Shown here one piece after another: positions 7,038 to 12,997 of a DNA stretch of 21,569 bases. Under the pieces are notes generated by a model. That model did no database searches, was not told the DNA's origin, and saw nothing but the letters and a program-made list of their open reading frames with translations. Source of the DNA: CAZXGD01 sp046350455. GTDB lineage: Bacteria > Planctomycetota > Phycisphaerae > Phycisphaerales > SM1A02. Both the position numbers and the translations under genes were made by a program. Every line of letters begins with the position of its first letter. Position 1 is the stretch's first letter. Where the stretch lies: the NCBI GenBank assembly GCA_046350455.1, contig JAXMAM010000040.1:1-21569 (forward strand), read 5' to 3'.

Positions 7038-7901
7038 TCAGTGCGCAGTCCGGGACGCGCTGCTGCCGCTCTGTGTTCCGTGGCTGCCGCTCGCGCTCGA
7101 GCTGCTCGTGCTGCTGCTGCTCGCGCCGCTGCTCGCGCTGCTGCTGCCGCTGCCATTCGCGCTGTTGTGCCCGTTTCGCCCGGCCAGGAGCGCCGCGCAC
7201 TTGGTCAGTTCGCGCTGCAGCGTGCAGCGATAGATGCACAGCCGGCGCTCTGGATCATCCAGCGAGCCGCCAAAGCTCCGGTTGGGGTCGTTGTAGATGC
7301 GCGGCACTGGGATCTCTTCGATGCGCAGTCCATGCGCCACGGCCTGCACCCAGAACTGCATGGGGAAGTCGTATCCATCCACCGAAAGATCCAGCGTGCG
7401 CAGCGCCGCCACGCGGTACGCCTTGAACCCGCAGAACGTGTCGGTCAGGCTGAGCCCCAGCCGCTGGTTGATCTCTGCAGTCAGCGTTCTGTTGATGCGG
7501 CGGCGGTCGCTGGGGGCGTCATCATCTCGCGCATTGGTGCGCAGGTAGCGGCTGCCGCTCACCACGTCTGCTGCGCCGCCGCGGATGGCCTGCAGAAAGC
7601 AGGGGATGCTGGCTGGCTCATGCTGCTCATCGCAGTCCATGGTGATCACCCAGTCAAAGCCATCCACTGCGGCCCAGCGAAAGATGTCCTGCATGCTGCG
7701 GCCATAGCCGCGATTCCAGGCGTGGCGCACCACCTCCACCCGGTGGCCTGCCAGCCGCATGGGCGTGGCGTCGGTGCTACCGTCGTCAATCACCAGCACA
7801 TGCTCGATGTACTGGCGCACCTGACCCAGCACGCGGTCAATGGACTTCTCTTCATTGAAGACCGGGATGGCCAGCAGGACAGATCGGCAGCGCAGGCTCA
7901 C
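7038..7901 (-). CDS. Family 2 glycosyltransferase (DPM1/polyprenyl-phosphate sugar transferase-like) with Ser-rich tail
   Basis: The 287-aa GT-A fold enzyme probably moves a sugar from a nucleotide donor to a lipid phosphate or other acceptor at the cytoplasmic membrane face. It opens with LLAIPVFNEEKSI (residues 9-21), then VLVIDDGSTD at 35-44 binds the nucleotide. The DxD metal motif is D89-C-D91 in ITMDCDEQHEP. SGSRY at 115-119 and DTFCGFKAYR at 154-163 match dolichol-phosphate mannosyltransferase-like enzymes. No transmembrane helix follows the catalytic domain, so it is a soluble or peripheral form. From residue 243 it ends in a 45-residue tail dominated by Ser, Gly and Ala. The start overlaps the preceding stop in ATGA, which supports ATG at 7901. 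Donor and acceptor cannot be read from the sequence. Confidence 0.85.
   Translation of the reverse strand: MSLRCRSVLLAIPVFNEEKSIDRVLGQVRQYIEHVLVIDDGSTDATPMRLAGHRVEVVRHAWNRGYGRSMQDIFRWAAVDGFDWVITMDCDEQHEPASIPCFLQAIRGGAADVVSGSRYLRTNARDDDAPSDRRRINRTLTAEINQRLGLSLTDTFCGFKAYRVAALRTLDLSVDGYDFPMQFWVQAVAHGLRIEEIPVPRIYNDPNRSFGGSLDDPERRLCIYRCTLQRELTKCAALLAGRNGHNSANGSGSSSASSGASSSSTSSSSASGSHGTQSGSSASRTAH
7061..7165. repeat. GCT/AGC trinucleotide-rich low-complexity tract
   Basis: Imperfect repeats of CTG/GCT, with GCTGCT and GCTCGC runs, fill about 100 bp. On the minus strand they read as AGC-type Ser codons and form the glycosyltransferase tail. The boundary with the globular domain is sharp, suggesting expansion by slippage. 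Confidence 0.7.
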
Positions 7902-9541
7902 TTGACTTCTCCTGTGGGCAGGCCCTTGTCACGCCACAGCTTGAGCAGGGCATTGGGCTCGATGGCCTCTGTGAAGGATCCATCCTCAGCCTCGAAGCGG
8001 AGCAGGTCTCCGCGCGGGCCAGTGCGGGTCTCGCTGGTGGGCGCGTCCAGCGTGCCCTGCGAGACGATTCGCCAGCCATCCTCCGTGCGCTCTACGCGAT
8101 CAATGCGCTGGGCCAGACGGCCGCTGCGCGGGTCAAAGGCGTAGAAGCCGTACTCGCCTGCGCCGCCCGCGCGCGCCAGGAGGCGCGGAAGCACCATGCT
8201 CTCGGCCACGCTCACATATCCCTGGTCGGGAATGGCCCACGTGCGCGGCGGTGTCATGGGCTGGCTAGGTGCTGCATCGGCCACAGAGAGACGCGGGCGC
8301 GGGATGCGCGGCGTGGGCGCCTCGCGCACACCCAGCTGGGTGAACGTCTTGGAGACCCGGCCCTGGCGCTGCGTAGCGCGCGACGTCCAGAACTCGCGCT
8401 GCCGGTCCCAGCGCACCCAGTAGCGGGCGTCCAAGTCCGCCACCGCTGTGCCTTTCTCATCCAGCAGGCGGCGGGTCTGCAGCATGACCAGCATGCCGTC
8501 TTCCTTCTCTGGCTTGTCCCACTCCTTTGGAGTGCGGTCTGGGTTTGCCGCGCCTTGCGGACCCTCCATCACGCGCACCACCATGTACCCCGTTTCCTGC
8601 ACCGTGCCGTCTGCCAGCCGGCGGGCCAGCCTGTACCAGCGGGGCGATGGCCCATCCTGGCCAGGCGCTGCTCCGGGCACGCCCTTCACAACTGGGTCCA
8701 GCGCGGTGCGCAGCGCATCTTCATCCAGGTGCTGCAGGAAGTCCTGGCCTGTGGTCATGCGCGCCGCGCGCAGCTGCGCGATGGTCTCTGCTGGCAACAG
8801 CTCTGCCGTGCGAAAGGACTTCTCAAGCAGCGGAGCCACGCTGGTGTAGTCCGAGTCTGCCAGCAGCACAGAGAACACAATCAGCTCGTTGGGCCCAGCC
8901 TGCAGCATCATGTAGCCCTGCGTTGCATCCAGTTCACCTGGCTGCTTGAAGGTGCCGTACACGATGCCAGCCGGAATGCCCCCCAGCTCAAAGGTGCGGT
9001 TGTCGCGGACTGTGAACGCCGCGCCGCCTTCCTGCGCGGACTGCCGCTCGTTCATAGCCTTGATGTAGTCCGCGATCTGCTTGCCAGGGGAGGAGACCTC
9101 GGCGCTGGCTGTCAGGCGCGCGATCTGCAGGACAAAGCGCGGCTCGTCTGCCCGCTCAGCCAGGGTCCACTGGGCGTTGGCACCAGCTCCGTCGGTGCGC
9201 ATCACGCTGTTGGCTGGCGGGCGGAAGCGCAGGCCCAGCGGCTCAATGAGGAGCGGCTCTGCAGCCAAGCCATCTGCGCCCACCTTGGCCTGCGTGCGGG
9301 GCGGCAGCTTGGGAGCTGGCGCTGGCGTGACGGGCGTGGCCGGCGCCGCCGGCGCTGCGGGCGTCGCAGGCGCGCCCGGCGTAGCAGGGCCAGCAGGCCG
9401 CGGCGTCGGCTGTTTGGTGTTATGGGACGTTCCAGGTGGTGGCGTGGGCTGCGGCCGACCGGTGGGAGGTGGGGGGGCGGTCTGCAGCGCAAGCAGCGAG
9501 AGCGAGAGAGCCAGCGAAGGCAGAAGGGTGGCGTGAATCAT
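7898..9541 (-). CDS. Exported protein of unknown function with Pro/Ala-rich linker
   Basis: The 547-aa protein has a signal peptide at residues 1-22 (hydrophobic core LLPSLALSLSLLALQ). A disordered linker at about 22-86 is built of PATPAAP-type units, followed by a globular remainder. Two regions can be described. Residues from about 95 to 250 include IEPLGLRFRPPANS and a segment with GIPAGIVYGTF and QAGPNELIVFSVLL, resembling small alpha/beta stress-type domains found in exported proteins. The later part is rich in Trp, Arg and Glu with WVRWDRQREFW. I recognise no catalytic motif. ATG at 9541 was chosen because it directly precedes the signal peptide; an upstream extension reads through the control region. 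It is first in the minus-strand operon, overlapping the glycosyltransferase by 4 nt, so a cell-envelope role is plausible but unproven. Confidence 0.72.
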   Translation of the reverse strand: MIHATLLPSLALSLSLLALQTAPPPPTGRPQPTPPPGTSHNTKQPTPRPAGPATPGAPATPAAPAAPATPVTPAPAPKLPPRTQAKVGADGLAAEPLLIEPLGLRFRPPANSVMRTDGAGANAQWTLAERADEPRFVLQIARLTASAEVSSPGKQIADYIKAMNERQSAQEGGAAFTVRDNRTFELGGIPAGIVYGTFKQPGELDATQGYMMLQAGPNELIVFSVLLADSDYTSVAPLLEKSFRTAELLPAETIAQLRAARMTTGQDFLQHLDEDALRTALDPVVKGVPGAAPGQDGPSPRWYRLARRLADGTVQETGYMVVRVMEGPQGAANPDRTPKEWDKPEKEDGMLVMLQTRRLLDEKGTAVADLDARYWVRWDRQREFWTSRATQRQGRVSKTFTQLGVREAPTPRIPRPRLSVADAAPSQPMTPPRTWAIPDQGYVSVAESMVLPRLLARAGGAGEYGFYAFDPRSGRLAQRIDRVERTEDGWRIVSQGTLDAPTSETRTGPRGDLLRFEAEDGSFTEAIEPNALLKLWRDKGLPTGEVK

Positions 9542-9678
9542 GGTGTGGCTGCTCGCGAGGATGTGCCAAGCGTAGCGTGCAGAAATCAGATCAAAGATGA
9601 TCTGATTCTTGCAGCACGCGGACGCGTGCCCCCACCGCGCTGCGCAGGGCCGCATAACTCGCGCAGCCGCTTCCAGCA
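9542..9678. promoter_or_regulatory. Divergent control region upstream of the exported-protein operon
   Basis: This stretch lies between the minus-strand operon start (9541) and the S10 promoter. On the minus strand TACGCT (bases 9574 to 9569) is a weak -10 candidate. A CTTTGA 16 nt upstream of it falls inside the inverted repeat at 9584-9607, so a protein bound there could control this promoter. The remainder, about 9608-9678, is GC-rich and shows nothing I can name. Confidence 0.35.
9584..9607. repeat. Perfect 10-bp inverted repeat, possible operator
   Basis: AATCAGATCA (9584-9593) and its exact complement TGATCTGATT (9598-9607) flank AAGA. The element is AT-rich in a very GC-rich region and sits 43 nt upstream of the exported-protein ATG and 72 nt upstream of the S10 -35. 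Neither strand has a proper T run after it and no gene ends into it, so an operator for a dimeric regulator is more likely than a terminator. The regulator is unknown. Confidence 0.6.
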
Positions 9679-9706
9679 TTGACAGTTTCCGGGGTTTCGC
9701 TATCCT
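9679..9706 (+). promoter_or_regulatory. Sigma70-type promoter of the S10 ribosomal protein operon
   Basis: A consensus -35 TTGACA (9679-9684) is separated by 16 nt from TATCCT (9701-9706). This is the best promoter match seen in the window. The start point should fall near 9713, giving a leader of about 95 nt before the S10 ATG at 9808. Its position directly in front of the operon supports the call. Confidence 0.75.
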
Positions 9707-9715
9707 TGTCCCTTC

Positions 9716-9771
9716 GCGCTCCATCCAGAGCTCGGACCATCAAGCGTGTGCTTGGTGGGGTTCTGGAGCGC
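9716..9771 (+). promoter_or_regulatory. Structured 5' leader hairpin of the S10 operon, candidate autoregulatory RNA
   Basis: The outer arms GCGCTCCA (9716-9723) and TGGAGCGC (9764-9771) pair perfectly. Inside, CCATCAAGC (9737-9745) pairs with GCTTGGTGG (9750-9758) across a GTGT loop over nine pairs, one of them G-U. The structure would begin within a few nucleotides of the predicted transcript start and end 36 nt before the S10 ATG. In E. coli the S10 leader folds and binds L4 for feedback control; an equivalent role here is inference. No convincing Shine-Dalgarno follows it. Confidence 0.55.
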
Positions 9772-9807
9772 AGCGCAGAGTCTCTGAAAGCGCAGAAACG
9801 GCACCAC

Positions 9808-10116
9808 ATGCAGGGCGGCAAGATTCGAATTCGGATGGAAGCCTACGACCACCAGGCACTTGATGCCTCCGCGCGCGAGATCGTTGATCACGCCAAGCGC
9901 ACCGGCGCTCGCGTGGCTGGTCCCGTGCCGCTGCCCACGCGCCGCGAGATCTACACCGTGAACCGCTCGCCCTTCATTGACAAGAAGAGCCGCGAGCAGT
10001 TTGAGATCCGCACGCACAAGCGCATCATTGACATCACCGAACCAAACCACCGCACGGTCGAGGCGCTCAATCGCCTGGTCGTCCCAGCCGGTGTGTTCGT
10101 GAAAATCAAGGCCTAA
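9808..10116 (+). CDS. rpsJ: 30S ribosomal protein S10
   Basis: This 102-aa protein of the 30S head also acts with NusB in transcription antitermination. The N-terminus MQGGKIRIRMEAYDHQALD matches the usual K-I-R-I-R-L-x-A-Y-D-H start of S10. PLPTRREIYTVNRSPFIDKK contains the T-R-R and S-P-x-x-x-K-K signature, and THKRIIDI precedes the C-terminal strand ending in VKIKA. Length is normal. The frame is open back to 9679, but that would include promoter and leader; ATG 9808 agrees with family starts. No clear Shine-Dalgarno lies upstream. Unusually, an intrinsic terminator-like hairpin follows 15 nt after the stop, separating S10 from the rest of its operon. Confidence 0.96.
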   Translation: MQGGKIRIRMEAYDHQALDASAREIVDHAKRTGARVAGPVPLPTRREIYTVNRSPFIDKKSREQFEIRTHKRIIDITEPNHRTVEALNRLVVPAGVFVKIKA

Positions 10117-10131
10117 CCCAATGAACTCCAG

Positions 10132-10160
10132 CCCGCAGGCACACGCCTGCGGGTTTTCTT
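10132..10160 (+). terminator. Intrinsic terminator or attenuator between rpsJ and rplC
   Basis: CCCGCAGGC (10132-10140), loop ACAC and GCCTGCGGG (10145-10153) form a perfect 9-bp GC-rich stem, extendable by a G-U and an A-U pair. It is followed at once by TTTTCTT. This is the textbook Rho-independent form. It lies inside the ribosomal operon, 15 nt after the S10 stop, and I see no promoter between it and rplC at 10226. Partial read-through or regulated antitermination is the likely reading. Confidence 0.8.
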
Positions 10161-10225
10161 CTCCTGCCGCGTCACGCACGCACGCCTGACCTCCGGCACT
10201 CACCCCCAACCACGCAGGACCAAAC

Positions 10226-10918
10226 ATGGCCAGCACTGGAATCATCGGAAAGAAGATCGGCATGACCCGGTTCTTCCTGGCGGATGGCACCAACATCCCC
10301 GTCACTGTCATTGCTGCCGGCCCCTGCGTGGTCACCCAGGTGAAGACCACCAAGACCGACGGCTACGCCGCGGTGCAGCTGTCCTTTGAGGACATCAAGC
10401 CGCGCAACAGCACGCAGGCTGTCATCGGTCACGATGCCAAGGCTGGCACGGCTGCCAAGCGCATCCACCAGGAGCTGCGCCTGGAGACCGACGCTGAGGC
10501 AGAGGCCTTCACGCTGGGCCAGGTGCTGAACGTGTCGGCGCTCGAAGGCCTGAAGTTCGTGGACATCACCGGTCGCTCCAAGGGCAAGGGCTACCAGGGT
10601 GTGATGAAGCGCCACAACTTCAAGGGCATGTTCGCCAGCCACGGCAACGAGCGCATGCACCGCCACGGCGGCAGCATCGGCAGCCACGGCACAGACCGTG
10701 GTCACGGCGCAAAGATCAAGAAGGGCAAGCGCATGTCTGGCCGCATGGGTGACGAGCAGGTCACGGTGCGCTCCCTCGATGTCGTCAAGATTGACGGCGA
10801 ACGGAATCTCCTGCTGGTCAAGGGCCCGGTCCCGGGCGCCAACGACGGCTACCTCTTCATCAAGACGCCATCGCGTCTCTACAAGCGAAAGGTCCGCATC
10901 CAGGCTGGCGCTGCCTGA
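10226..10918 (+). CDS. rplC: 50S ribosomal protein L3
   Basis: The 230-aa early assembly protein of the 50S subunit extends a finger toward the peptidyl transferase centre. The start GIIGKKIGMTRFF is diagnostic, and TGRSKGKGYQGVMKRHNFKG matches the conserved core. The finger around residues 145-170 is atypical: GGSIGSHGTDRGHGAKIKKGK replaces the common APGSIGQNQTPGxVFKGKKM and lacks the glutamine that PrmB methylates in E. coli. AGGA at 10216-10219, 6 nt before the ATG, supports the start. A 201-nt gap with folded structure follows. Confidence 0.96.
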   Translation: MASTGIIGKKIGMTRFFLADGTNIPVTVIAAGPCVVTQVKTTKTDGYAAVQLSFEDIKPRNSTQAVIGHDAKAGTAAKRIHQELRLETDAEAEAFTLGQVLNVSALEGLKFVDITGRSKGKGYQGVMKRHNFKGMFASHGNERMHRHGGSIGSHGTDRGHGAKIKKGKRMSGRMGDEQVTVRSLDVVKIDGERNLLLVKGPVPGANDGYLFIKTPSRLYKRKVRIQAGAA

Positions 10919-11119
10919 AGCGCCAACCAGGGGCCGTGAAGGCCGGACTCCAGCGCACGCTGGCACCGGAACCACACGGCCGCGACAACTGTGACGACCC
11001 GCTGGCTCCAGGTGCCAGCGGACAACCAAGAACCTGAGTCGAATCCTGCCGCGCGCCACCCAACAACAGGCGCCCGGAGGAGGAGGCGAATGCGGCGACC
11101 GCCGCGAAGGTGAACAGCG
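10919..11119 (+). promoter_or_regulatory. Long structured L3-L4 intergenic leader with alternative hairpins
   Basis: At 201 nt this is by far the longest gap inside the ribosomal operon. Four segments can pair in different ways: A CCAGCG (10950-10955), B CGCTGGCACC (10958-10967), C CCGCTGGC (10999-11006) and D GGTGCCAGCGG (11011-11021). B pairs perfectly with D over 10 bp. C pairs with D over 8 bp with a 7-nt loop, and A can pair with B or C. So B-D excludes A-B plus C-D. No T run follows, so the switch, if real, would act on translation, on Rho or through a bound protein. A mini-ORF lies at its 3' end. L4 binding is a guess by analogy. Confidence 0.5.
11090..11113 (+). CDS. Possible seven-codon leader peptide MRRPPRR upstream of rplD
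   Basis: ATG at 11090 starts Met-Arg-Arg-Pro-Pro-Arg-Arg and ends in TGA at 11111-11113. GGAGGAGGAGG (11076-11086) directly before it is the strongest Shine-Dalgarno in the operon. The three last Arg codons by type are CGA, CGA and AGG, while the ribosomal genes nearby mostly use CGC and CGT. The Pro-Pro pair is a potential pause site. The TGA is in frame with L4, 6 nt before its ATG, and overlaps the L4 ribosome site (GAAGG, 11106-11110). Translation of this frame is not proven; the GGAGG could also merely be a distant ribosome loading site for L4. Confidence 0.3.
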   Translation: MRRPPRR

Positions 11120-11776
11120 ATGATTGATCTCCCCATCTACAACGCAGAAGGCAAGCAGGTCGACGTCCTCAAGATTGATGAGACGCTCCTGGGCGGCGAA
11201 GTCCGCCACGCCCTCCTGAAGCAGGCCTACGTCGTCACGCACGGCAACCAGCGCCAGGGCTCAGCCCGCACCAAGAGCCGCGGCTCGGTGCATGGTTCGA
11301 CCCGCAAGCTCTACAAGCAGAAGGGCACCGGCAACGCCCGCGTGGGTGCAGCCCGCGTGCCAAACCGCAAGGGCGGCGGCGTGACCTTTGCCAAGACCCG
11401 CACTCGCGAGGACTTCCGCACGGCCCTCACCAAGAAGATGCGCCGCCTGGCCAACCGCAATGCGCTGCTGGCCAAGCTGGTGGACAACGAAGTCAAGTGC
11501 ATTGACAAGCTGTCCTTCAAGGAGCCAGCCACCAAGGCGATGGCCACCCTCCTGCAGAAGGTTGGCGTGGACCGCACCGCGCTGGTGGCTGTGGCCCCAG
11601 ACAACCGCAACGCCATGCTCAGCGCCCGCAACATCTGCGGCGTGGGCGTGCGCCGCATCGAACAGCTCAACGCGTTCGACCTGCTCAACCACCGCTACCT
11701 GGTGGTGGACAAGTCGTCGCTGCAGTCCTTCCTGGACGGCAGCTGCTTCCCAGCCACCGAGGAGGCCGCGGCCTGA
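11120..11776 (+). CDS. rplD: 50S ribosomal protein L4
   Basis: The 218-aa L4 binds domain I and II rRNA and lines the exit tunnel; in E. coli it also represses the S10 operon. The conserved extended loop is visible as RKLYKQKGTGNARVG at about residues 56-70, where N stands in place of the usual R in KGTGRAR. It is followed by PNRKGGGVTFAKTRTRE. The C-terminal half ends LLNHRYLVVDKSSLQSF. An in-frame TGA 6 nt upstream fixes the start at 11120. Its own GAAGG lies 9 nt before the ATG. It follows the long structured gap and possible leader peptide. Confidence 0.95.
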   Translation: MIDLPIYNAEGKQVDVLKIDETLLGGEVRHALLKQAYVVTHGNQRQGSARTKSRGSVHGSTRKLYKQKGTGNARVGAARVPNRKGGGVTFAKTRTREDFRTALTKKMRRLANRNALLAKLVDNEVKCIDKLSFKEPATKAMATLLQKVGVDRTALVAVAPDNRNAMLSARNICGVGVRRIEQLNAFDLLNHRYLVVDKSSLQSFLDGSCFPATEEAAA

Positions 11777-11808
11777 CCCGCGCCTGAGCCCCAGAAAGGC
11801 ACCCAGCC

Positions 11809-12084
11809 ATGGAAAGCACACACGTCATCAAGAAGCCGATCATCACGGAGAAGGTCACTGGCCTGACGGAAGTCAACCAGTACGCCTTCCACGTGGATGG
11901 CCGCGCCAGCAAGACCGACATCAAGAAGGCCGTGGAGGAGATCTACGGCGTGAAGGTGACGGACGTCCGCACGCAGAACCGCCGCGAGCGCGACCGCACC
12001 TACAAGTACGGCAAGATCGAAGGCAAGACCTGGAAGCGCGCGCTGGTCCGCGTGGCTGATGGTCAGAAGATCGAACTGTTCTGA
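11809..12084 (+). CDS. rplW: 50S ribosomal protein L23
   Basis: The 91-aa protein sits at the tunnel exit, where trigger factor and SRP dock. The family start is clear in HVIKKPIITEKVTGLTE, followed by YAFHVDGRASKTDIKKAVEEIYGVKVTDV, which matches the beta-alpha-beta core. The rRNA-binding loop and the last strand (KRALVRVADGQKIELF) are complete. Length is normal. AAAGG precedes the ATG. It sits 32 nt after rplD and 19 nt before rplB. Confidence 0.95.
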   Translation: MESTHVIKKPIITEKVTGLTEVNQYAFHVDGRASKTDIKKAVEEIYGVKVTDVRTQNRRERDRTYKYGKIEGKTWKRALVRVADGQKIELF

Positions 12085-12103
12085 TCAGAGGAGCGACCAC
12101 ACC

Positions 12104-12958
12104 ATGCCAATCCGCGTCTACAAGCCAGTCACCAACGGTCGTCGCAACGCCTCGGTCAACCTGCATGCCGAAGTCACGCGCACGCAGCCTGAGAAGTCCC
12201 TTCTCCGGCCGCTGCACAAGACCGGCGGCCGCAACTGCCAGGGCAAGCTGACGGTCATCCAGCAGGGCGGCGGTCACAAGCGCCGCTACCGCCTCATTGA
12301 CTTCAAGCGTCTCAAGGACGACAGCAAGGCCGTGGTGGTGGGCATCGAGTACGACCCCAACCGCACCTGCCACATCGCCCTGGTCAAGTACCAGGACGGC
12401 ACCCTCCGCTACATCCTGGCCCCCAAGGGCCTGAAGGATGGCGACGAGGTGGTCAGCTCGAACAACCAGGTTGACCCTCGCCCCGGCAACTGCATGCCGC
12501 TGAAGCACATCCCCACCGGCCTGGAAGTCCACAACGTGGAGATCGCGCCAGGCAAGGGTGGCACGCTGGTGCGCTCGGCTGGCCTGGGCGCGCGCCTAAC
12601 CAACAAGGAAGGCCGCTTTGCCACGCTGGTGATGCCATCGGGCGAAATCCGCCAGGTGCTGCTGGAGTGCCGCGCCACCGTGGGTTCCGTGGGCAACTCC
12701 GACCACGCCAACGTGGTGTACGGCAAGGCTGGCCGCATGCGCTGGCTGGGCCGTCGCCCCCGCACCCGCGGCGTGGCCATGAGCCACCACCAGCACCCGC
12801 ACGGTGGTGGTGAAGGCCGTTCCAAGGGTGGCCAGGAGCCGTCCAACGCATCGGGCACGCAGAGCAAGGGCGGCCGCACGCGTCCGTACGGCAAGTCGTC
12901 CGACAAGCTCATCATTCGCCGCCGCAAGAGCCGCCGCTACGGCCAGCTCAAGCTCTAA
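12104..12958 (+). CDS. rplB: 50S ribosomal protein L2
   Basis: The 284-aa L2 joins the subunits and supports the peptidyl transferase centre. The start MPIRVYKPVTNGRRNASV matches the family, so the ATG at 12104 is chosen over upstream in-frame codons inside L23. KTGGRNCQGKLT, GGGHKRRYRLIDFKR and GLGARL are typical. The normally near-invariant NPVDHPHGGGEGR appears as SHHQHPHGGGEGR at 227-239, keeping the key His but not the Asp before it. The following GGRHP-type segment is replaced by QEPSNASGTQSKGGRTRPYG. The C-terminus KSRRYGQLKL is normal. GAGGAG precedes the start. Confidence 0.96.
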   Translation: MPIRVYKPVTNGRRNASVNLHAEVTRTQPEKSLLRPLHKTGGRNCQGKLTVIQQGGGHKRRYRLIDFKRLKDDSKAVVVGIEYDPNRTCHIALVKYQDGTLRYILAPKGLKDGDEVVSSNNQVDPRPGNCMPLKHIPTGLEVHNVEIAPGKGGTLVRSAGLGARLTNKEGRFATLVMPSGEIRQVLLECRATVGSVGNSDHANVVYGKAGRMRWLGRRPRTRGVAMSHHQHPHGGGEGRSKGGQEPSNASGTQSKGGRTRPYGKSSDKLIIRRRKSRRYGQLKL

Positions 12959-12997
12959 CGCACACCTCCCAGTTCCACACCGAAGAGGACACACACC

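Noticed and set aside
5221..7233. Plus-strand open frame of 670 codons
   Set aside because: It overlaps the end of the OB/HD gene and lies antisense to the 504-aa gene. The minus-strand choice has operon spacing, a sensible start and protein-like composition.
7033..7239. N-terminal extension of the 504-aa protein, Gln/Arg-rich
   Set aside because: It would overlap the glycosyltransferase tail by about 200 nt; the low-complexity residues are simply the Ser-repeat DNA read in another frame.
9300..9410. CRISPR-like or mobile repeats in the Pro/Ala-coding stretch
   Set aside because: The repetition is short, in frame and codon-based, encoding a linker; there are no spacers or terminal inverted repeats.
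9584..9607. Intrinsic terminator reading of the palindrome
   Set aside because: The stem is AT-rich, no T run follows on either strand, and no gene ends toward it.
9679..9807. In-frame upstream extension of S10
   Set aside because: It begins on the -35 hexamer, contains the promoter and leader hairpin, and has no similarity to S10 N-termini.
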